Shown in pieces: positions 1-8,026 of a DNA stretch of 8,026 nt; the first letter of the stretch is position 1, and each line of letters starts with the position of its first letter. The notes beneath the pieces were generated by a model. It was not told the origin of the DNA and ran no database searches. It saw only the letters and a program-made list of their open reading frames with translations. Both the position numbers and the translations under genes were made by a program. Source of the DNA: DASWRT01 sp036403035 (GTDB taxonomy: Bacteria; Pseudomonadota; Alphaproteobacteria; ATCC43930; CGMCC-115725); NCBI GenBank assembly GCA_036403035.1, contig DASWRT010000109.1, positions 1-8,026 on the forward strand, given 5' to 3'.

Positions 1-18
1 CCGGGCGGTTCCCCGTGC

Positions 19-23
19 GAGGA
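19..23 (+). promoter_or_regulatory. Ribosome binding site of gltD
   Basis: GAGGA lies 7 nt before the ATG at 31, the normal Shine-Dalgarno distance, and supports that start. Only 30 nt of upstream sequence are visible, so the promoter and any nitrogen-control site (NtrC, RpoN) are outside the window. Confidence 0.75.
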
Positions 24-30
24 CGCGCCT

Positions 31-1500
31 ATGCCGCAGCAGCTCCTGAAGTTCGTGTCGGTCGACAAGCAGATGCCGCACAAGCGCGCTGCCGACGAGC
101 GCCGCCACGACTTCCGCGAGATCTATGACGATTTCACCACGGCGAAGGCGGCCGAGCAGGCGAGCCGGTGCTCGCAGTGCGGCATCCCGTTCTGCCAGGT
201 GCACTGTCCGCTGCAGAACAACATTCCGGATTGGCTGATGCTGACGGCGCAAGGCCGTCTTGAGGAGGCCTACGAGGTCTCCTCCGCCACCAACAATTTC
301 CCGGAGATCTGCGGGCGCATCTGCCCGCAGGACCGGCTCTGCGAAGGCAATTGCGTGATCGAGAAGGGCTTCTCCTCGATCACGATCGGCTCGGTCGAGC
401 GGTACATCACCGAGACGGCGTTCGCGAACGGCTGGGTGAAGCCGCCCGCGCCGGCGCGCGAGCTGCCGCAGTCCGTCGGCATCATCGGCGCCGGACCGGC
501 CGGGCTGGCGGCTGCCGAGCAGCTCCGCCGCAAGGGCTATCAGGTCCATGTCTACGACCGGTACGACCGTGCCGGCGGCCTGATGATCTACGGCATTCCC
601 AGCTTCAAGCTGGAGAAGAGCGTCGTCGCGCGGCGGCATGCGCTGCTCGCCGAGGGCGGCGTGCAATTCCACCTCAACTTCGAGGTCGGCCGCGACGCGA
701 CGCTCGACGAGCTGCGGGAGCGGCACGACGCGGTGCTGATCGCGACCGGCGTCTACAAGGCCCGCGCGATGGCCTGCCCCGGCATCGGGCTCGGCAACAT
801 CGTTCCCGCACTCGACTACCTGACCACCTCGAACCGCAATGGCCTCGGCGACGCGGTGCCGGCGTTCGACGACGGGTCGCTGAACGCGGCCGGCAAGAAC
901 GTCGTGGTGGTCGGCGGCGGCGACACCGCGATGGACTGCGTCCGCACCGCGGTCCGCCAGGGCGCCCGCTCGGTGCGATGCCTGTACCGCCGCGACCGGC
1001 AGAACATGCCGGGCTCGCAGCGCGAGGTCGGCCACGCCGAGGAGGAAGGCGTCGAGTTCGTCTGGCTGTCGGCGCCCGAGGCGTTCATCGGGGAAGCCGG
1101 CGGCACGGTGCAGCAGGTCCGCGTGCATCGCATGCATCTCGGCATGCCGGACTCGACCGGCCGGCAGGCGCCGGAACCGGTCGACGGCAGCGAGTTCATG
1201 CTCGACGCCGATCTCGTCATCATGGCGCTCGGCTTCGATCCCGAGGACGTGCCGACCCTGTTCGGCGCGCCGGAGCTGACGGTGACCCGCTGGGGAACGA
1301 TCAAGGCCGACTTCACGACGCTGATGACCTCGCTCGACGGCGTCTTCGCAGCCGGCGACATCGTGCGCGGCGCCTCGCTCGTCGTCTGGGCGGTACGCGA
1401 CGGCCGCGACGCGGCCGAGCAGATCCATCAGTACGTCCGGCGCAAGGCTGCGGCTCGCCCGGTCGGGACCGACGTCGCCGCCGCCGTCGCGGCAGAATAA
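31..1500 (+). CDS. gltD: Glutamate synthase [NADPH] small (beta) subunit
   Basis: This is the beta subunit of cytoplasmic NADPH-GOGAT. It oxidises NADPH on FAD and passes electrons through iron-sulphur clusters to the FMN of GltB. The N-terminal domain carries two cysteine groups, C47-C50-C55-C59 (CX2CX4CX3C) and C94-C98-C104-C108 (CX3CX5CX3C), which in this family ligate two [4Fe-4S] clusters. A first Rossmann motif for FAD, GAGPAG, is at 153-158. A second, GGGDTA, is at 295-300, followed by the RRDRQNMPG stretch typical of NADPH-binding GltD. The C-terminal FAD signature GVFAAGDI is at 437-444. The length, 489 residues, is close to the family norm (about 470-485), with a short Ala-rich C-terminal tail. 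The ATG start has a good ribosome binding site and the N-terminus looks family-like. gltB follows after 88 nt, so the two probably form one transcript. No key residue is missing. Related reductases share this fold, but the adjacent gltB settles the assignment. Confidence 0.97.
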   Translation: MPQQLLKFVSVDKQMPHKRAADERRHDFREIYDDFTTAKAAEQASRCSQCGIPFCQVHCPLQNNIPDWLMLTAQGRLEEAYEVSSATNNFPEICGRICPQDRLCEGNCVIEKGFSSITIGSVERYITETAFANGWVKPPAPARELPQSVGIIGAGPAGLAAAEQLRRKGYQVHVYDRYDRAGGLMIYGIPSFKLEKSVVARRHALLAEGGVQFHLNFEVGRDATLDELRERHDAVLIATGVYKARAMACPGIGLGNIVPALDYLTTSNRNGLGDAVPAFDDGSLNAAGKNVVVVGGGDTAMDCVRTAVRQGARSVRCLYRRDRQNMPGSQREVGHAEEEGVEFVWLSAPEAFIGEAGGTVQQVRVHRMHLGMPDSTGRQAPEPVDGSEFMLDADLVIMALGFDPEDVPTLFGAPELTVTRWGTIKADFTTLMTSLDGVFAAGDIVRGASLVVWAVRDGRDAAEQIHQYVRRKAAARPVGTDVAAAVAAE

Positions 1501-1542
1501 TCGCGGTCGCCTTAGGGCGGCGGCACCATCAATTTGCGTCTT

Positions 1543-1569
1543 CGCGTCCGTCCGATCGGGTCGGACGCG
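1543..1569 (+). promoter_or_regulatory. GC-rich hairpin between gltD and gltB
   Basis: CGCGTCCG (1543-1550) pairs perfectly with CGGACGCG (1562-1569). The 11-nt loop can close further through CC/GG around GATC. It sits 43 nt after the gltD stop and just before the gltB ribosome binding site. No T-run follows, so it is not an intrinsic terminator. It could be an mRNA processing or stability element that sets the ratio of the two subunits, but that role is inferred. Confidence 0.5.
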
Positions 1570-1577
1570 GTCAGCCC

Positions 1578-1584
1578 GGGAGGA
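1578..1584 (+). promoter_or_regulatory. Ribosome binding site of gltB
   Basis: GGGAGGA is a strong Shine-Dalgarno match ending 4 nt before the ATG at 1589. The spacing is slightly short but acceptable. It fixes the start that gives a 28-residue propeptide before the catalytic cysteine. Confidence 0.75.
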
Positions 1585-1588
1585 CGGG

Positions 1589-6121
<4,533 letters not shown>

Positions 6122-6154
6122 CACGGTCGGCATCGGTGGAACGCCGGGCCGAAA

Positions 6155-6197
6155 GGCCGCTCTCCCGCGTTCACCGGGAGAGCGGCCCTCTCTTTTT
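6155..6197 (+). terminator. Intrinsic terminator after gltDB
   Basis: A perfect 13-bp GC-rich stem (6155-6167 with 6175-6187) has a 7-nt loop and is followed by the T-rich run TCTCTTTTT (6189-6197). It begins 33 nt after the gltB stop. It should end the gltDB transcript, although the next gene starts only 40 nt beyond the T-run. Confidence 0.93.
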
Positions 6198-6225
6198 ATC
6201 GCAGCGCGGACGACGCTACCGCAGC

Positions 6226-6230
6226 GAGGA
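6226..6230 (+). promoter_or_regulatory. Ribosome binding site that decides the start of the small ORF
   Basis: GAGGA lies 7 nt before the ATG at 6238. This favours that start over the in-frame GTG at 6136, which would place the gltB terminator hairpin inside the coding sequence. An in-frame GTG at 6235 is also possible but too close to the site. Confidence 0.65.
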
Positions 6231-6237
6231 CCATGTG

Positions 6238-6597
6238 ATGACGGCGAGAGAGATCGACGAGACGCGGGCCGTGGCCAACCTGCCGGGCCTGGACATCGAG
6301 ATCCGGCACCGCCGCGCGCCCGAGGAGAACGCGGAGCTGGTATCGATCACGATGCGCGCGACGCCCTCCTTCGACGCCTTCGCCACGGCGCTGCGCGGCG
6401 GCCCCGCCCTGCCGTGGCTGGCGATGGCGCCGTTCGGCATGACGGCGGTCGGCGGCTTCAACCCGTTCGCGCCCTGGCTCGCGATGATGCAGGCCTGGAG
6501 TTCGTTCCTGGGCGGCTCGCCGCTCCCGCTGCTCGGCGCCGCCGACGCGCCGCCGCTGCCACAGTCGTCGACGATCGATAAACCTGGACGGGATTAG
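6238..6597 (+). CDS. Small protein of unknown function with a PWLAM repeat
   Basis: This is a 119-residue protein I do not recognise. Its codons are strongly G/C at third positions, like those of its neighbours, and it has a good ribosome binding site, so it is probably a real gene. The first half (1-50) is charged and soluble-looking. The second half (about 55-105) is rich in Pro, Trp, Phe, Met and Gly and carries PWLAM twice, at 59-63 and 79-83, exactly 20 residues apart. The tail (104-119) is Pro-rich and polar. There is no signal peptide. The hydrophobic half is broken by Gly and Pro and is too irregular for a clear transmembrane helix, so a surface- or granule-associating segment is conceivable but unproven. 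It sits between the gltDB terminator and the fzlA-like gene, 71 nt upstream of the latter, and could be cotranscribed with it. No function is assigned. Confidence 0.7.
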   Translation: MTAREIDETRAVANLPGLDIEIRHRRAPEENAELVSITMRATPSFDAFATALRGGPALPWLAMAPFGMTAVGGFNPFAPWLAMMQAWSSFLGGSPLPLLGAADAPPLPQSSTIDKPGRD

Positions 6598-6668
6598 GCT
6601 GCTGCCTATTCCGTCGGTTCCCTGTATCGTCGACGGTAACAATTCGAGCGGCCAACCTGACCGGCGCC

Positions 6669-7337
6669 ATGCGCATCCTCTATCACTTCTGGCTTTCCCC
6701 CTTCGCCCGCAAGATCCGCATCGTCCTCAAGGAGAAGAACCTTGAGTTCACGCTGAAGCTCGAAAAGATGTGGGAGCGGCGCGCCGAGTTCCTCGCGCTC
6801 AACCCGGCGGGCGACGTGCCGGTGCTGATCGAGCCGGACGGCACCGTGCTCGCCGACTCGACGGCGATCGCCGAGTATCTCGACGAGGTCCATCGCGAGA
6901 AGCTGCTGCTCGGCATCAACCCGGCCGATCGCGCCGAAGTGCGCCGGCTCGTCGGCTGGTTCGACGTCAAGATGAACCAGGAAGTGACCGAGCACCTCGT
7001 CGGCGAGAAGATGACGAAGCGCTTCTCCGGCGTCGGCCAGCCGAACTCCAGCGCGATCCGCGCCGGCAAGGCGAACATCGCCCACCACCTGGATTATATC
7101 GGCTATCTGATCGAGCGGCGGCGCTGGCTCGCCGGCGACCACTTCTCGCTGGCCGACATTGCCGCCGCGGCGCATCTTTCGACAATCGACTATCTGGGCG
7201 ACGTGCCGTGGGACAACCACGAGCCGGCCAAGGAATGGTACGCCCGGATCAAGTCCCGCCCGAGCTTCCGCCCCCTCCTCGCCGACCACGTCCCCGGCAG
7301 CCACCCGCCGCCGCACTACGCCGACCTGGATTTCTGA
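6669..7337 (+). CDS. fzlA: GST-fold protein, probable FtsZ-binding division protein FzlA
   Basis: This 222-residue protein of the glutathione S-transferase superfamily has a thioredoxin-like N-terminal domain (about 1-76), with SPFARK at 10-15, the cis-proline region DVPVL (P51) and DSTAIAEYLDE (63-73). An all-helical C-terminal domain follows (about 85-205). Several stretches match my memory of Caulobacter FzlA: MWERRAEFLALNP (34-46), WFDVKMNQEV (97-106), STIDYLGDVPW (171-181), KSRPSFRP (195-202) and the C-terminal end HYADLDF (216-222). In Caulobacter, FzlA binds FtsZ filaments, promotes their curvature and is needed for constriction, and the extreme C-terminal tail is important there. GST superfamily membership is certain, while the division role rests on recalled similarity. 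The ATG lacks a clear Shine-Dalgarno, but MRILYHF matches the family N-terminus. A plain detoxifying GST is the alternative. The gene is probably monocistronic or cotranscribed with the small upstream gene. Confidence 0.85.
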   Translation: MRILYHFWLSPFARKIRIVLKEKNLEFTLKLEKMWERRAEFLALNPAGDVPVLIEPDGTVLADSTAIAEYLDEVHREKLLLGINPADRAEVRRLVGWFDVKMNQEVTEHLVGEKMTKRFSGVGQPNSSAIRAGKANIAHHLDYIGYLIERRRWLAGDHFSLADIAAAAHLSTIDYLGDVPWDNHEPAKEWYARIKSRPSFRPLLADHVPGSHPPPHYADLDF

Positions 7338-7359
7338 AAGAGAAAAGAAAGTTTCAATC

Positions 7360-7540
7360 GGGGATCGGGGAGATAAAAAGGAACGCTTTGACGCGAAGGC
7401 CGCAAAGGACACGTGACGGACGCAGAGGAAATTTATTGCGCGCCTCCGGCGCGCAGCGAATCAGATTCCCGTCCTTAGCGAAACTTGCGACCTTCGCGTT
7501 AGAGCGTGAATATTCTTCTTTCTCTTATCCCCCGGTCCCC
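7360..7540. repeat. Nested imperfect inverted repeat between convergent genes
   Basis: This fills most of the 222-nt gene-free gap between the fzlA-like gene and the TPR gene. The inner stem pairs 7384-7405 with 7485-7506: 22 positions, of which 19 are Watson-Crick, 2 G-T and 1 mismatched. The outer stem pairs 7360-7376 with 7525-7540: 16 pairs including one G-T, with one bulged A. A small apical hairpin lies at 7437-7455. Each arm contains loosely repeated units of the form CGCGAAGG or CGCAAAGG. On the minus strand a T5 run follows the inner stem, so it may help terminate the TPR gene. No coding region, transposase or clear target-site duplication is seen. It could be a decayed dispersed element (MITE- or REP-like), a bidirectional terminator, or both. 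Confidence 0.75.
7437..7455. other. Apical 8-bp GC hairpin inside the inverted repeat
   Basis: TGCGCGCC (7437-7444) pairs perfectly with GGCGCGCA (7448-7455) around a 3-nt loop. Neither strand has a proper T-run directly after it, so it is not a stand-alone intrinsic terminator. It forms the tip of the larger nested structure. Confidence 0.6.
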
Positions 7541-7559
7541 TTTTCAGGTTCTTCCCGTT

Positions 7560-8026
7560 TTATCGCCTCTTCGCCGGTGCGGCCGAAGCCGGAGCCGGCC
7601 TATCCGCCGCTCCGCCCCTGACGTCGAGCCGCTCGATGTTCGCCTTCGCCGCCTCGTCGGCCGGCGTGTTCGGGGCAAGCAGGCTGACCTGGACCCAGTC
7701 CCGGCGGGCGCCGTTGGCGTCTCCCTTGATGCGGCGGATATTGCCGCGCTCCAGCAGCGCTTCGGGTGATTCCGGGGCGAATTTCAGGGCCTTCTCGACG
7801 TCGGCGAGCGCCGCGTCGTACTGTTTCAGCTCCCGGTGCGCCGAAGCGCGATAGATCAGTGCGTCGGCCCGCCGCGGCTCCAGTTCGACCGCGCGGTCGA
7901 GGTCGGCGATGGCCTCCGCGTAATGCTTGGTCGCGGCGAAGGCTTCCGAGCGGTCGATCAACAGGTCCGGGTCGTTCGGGGTGATGCCGAGCGCGTCGGT
8001 AAGCGCGCCCTGCGCGCGGTCCGGCT
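7560..8026 (-). CDS. Tetratricopeptide-repeat protein, N-terminus beyond the window
   Basis: The reading frame stays open from its TAA stop (7560-7562) to the right edge, giving 154 visible residues, so the start lies outside. A TTG at 7959-7961 could act as a start, but the TPR pattern continues upstream of it, so a 5'-partial gene is more likely. Three TPR units of about 34 residues are visible: one around DRSEAFAATKHYAEAIADL, one around YRASAHRELKQYDAALADV and one around ERGNIRRIKGDANGARRDW. A fragment of an earlier unit, ALTDALGITP, lies at the edge. Each shows the small-residue/aromatic pattern and the Pro at the end of helix B. The C-terminus is a low-complexity Ala/Pro/Arg tail. TPRs form a protein-binding superhelix. 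The partner and pathway cannot be read from this fragment. It converges on the fzlA-like gene. Confidence 0.88.
   Translation of the reverse strand, partial: PDRAQGALTDALGITPNDPDLLIDRSEAFAATKHYAEAIADLDRAVELEPRRADALIYRASAHRELKQYDAALADVEKALKFAPESPEALLERGNIRRIKGDANGARRDWVQVSLLAPNTPADEAAKANIERLDVRGGAADRPAPASAAPAKRR

Noticed and set aside
6136..6237. In-frame N-terminal extension of the small ORF from the GTG at 6136
   Set aside because: It would translate through the gltDB terminator hairpin and its T-run. The ATG at 6238 has a proper ribosome binding site and the extension looks like noise (Arg-rich).
6595..6608. Hairpin TAGGC-TGCT-GCCTA at the stop of the small ORF as a terminator
   Set aside because: The stem is only 5 bp and no T-run follows. 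It is not enough to call a terminator.
6628..6635. CGTCGACG palindrome before the fzlA-like gene as an operator
   Set aside because: An 8-bp GC palindrome is expected by chance in such sequence, and no known regulator box matches.
6606..7412. Open frame on the minus strand opposite the fzlA-like gene (268 codons)
   Set aside because: It is antisense to a clear GST-superfamily gene, extends into the intergenic repeat, and has low-complexity composition and no family match.
7506..7769. Plus-strand open frame opposite the TPR gene (87 codons)
   Set aside because: It is antisense to the TPR protein, with an Arg/Ala/Val-rich product and no homology visible by eye.

Overview
The window is GC-rich (roughly two thirds G+C by eye) and densely coding, with codon third positions strongly biased to G/C. 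It most likely comes from an alphaproteobacterium, probably of the Hyphomicrobiales/Rhodospirillales type. Two things support this. The glutamate synthase genes lie in the order gltD then gltB, as I recall for Azospirillum and rhizobia, with Azospirillum-type sequence. There is also a GST-fold protein that closely resembles FzlA, a division protein known from alphaproteobacteria. The species cannot be named from this sequence.

Layout on the + strand: gltD (31-1500) and gltB (1589-6121) encode the small and large subunits of NADPH-dependent glutamate synthase (GOGAT). The two proteins form one enzyme that turns glutamine plus 2-oxoglutarate into two glutamates, the second half of the GS-GOGAT ammonia assimilation route. 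They are separated by 88 nt holding a GC-rich hairpin with no T-tract, and the unit ends in a textbook intrinsic terminator (6155-6197). A 119-residue protein of unknown function (6238-6597) follows, starting only about 40 nt after the terminator. Then comes the fzlA-like gene (6669-7337).

On the - strand a tetratricopeptide-repeat protein (7560-8026) runs in from the right edge, so its N-terminus is missing. It converges on the fzlA-like gene. The 222 nt between the two stop codons contain no gene but hold a nested, imperfect inverted repeat (about 7360-7540). This is the least explained structure in the window. No stretch over 300 nt lacks a gene.

I found no tRNA, rRNA, CRISPR array, transposase, phage or defence system. 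Most of the window is ordinary core-genome housekeeping sequence. The items worth a second look are the convergent intergenic inverted repeat, the small orphan protein with a duplicated PWLAM motif, the tight terminator-to-gene spacing, and the FzlA assignment.
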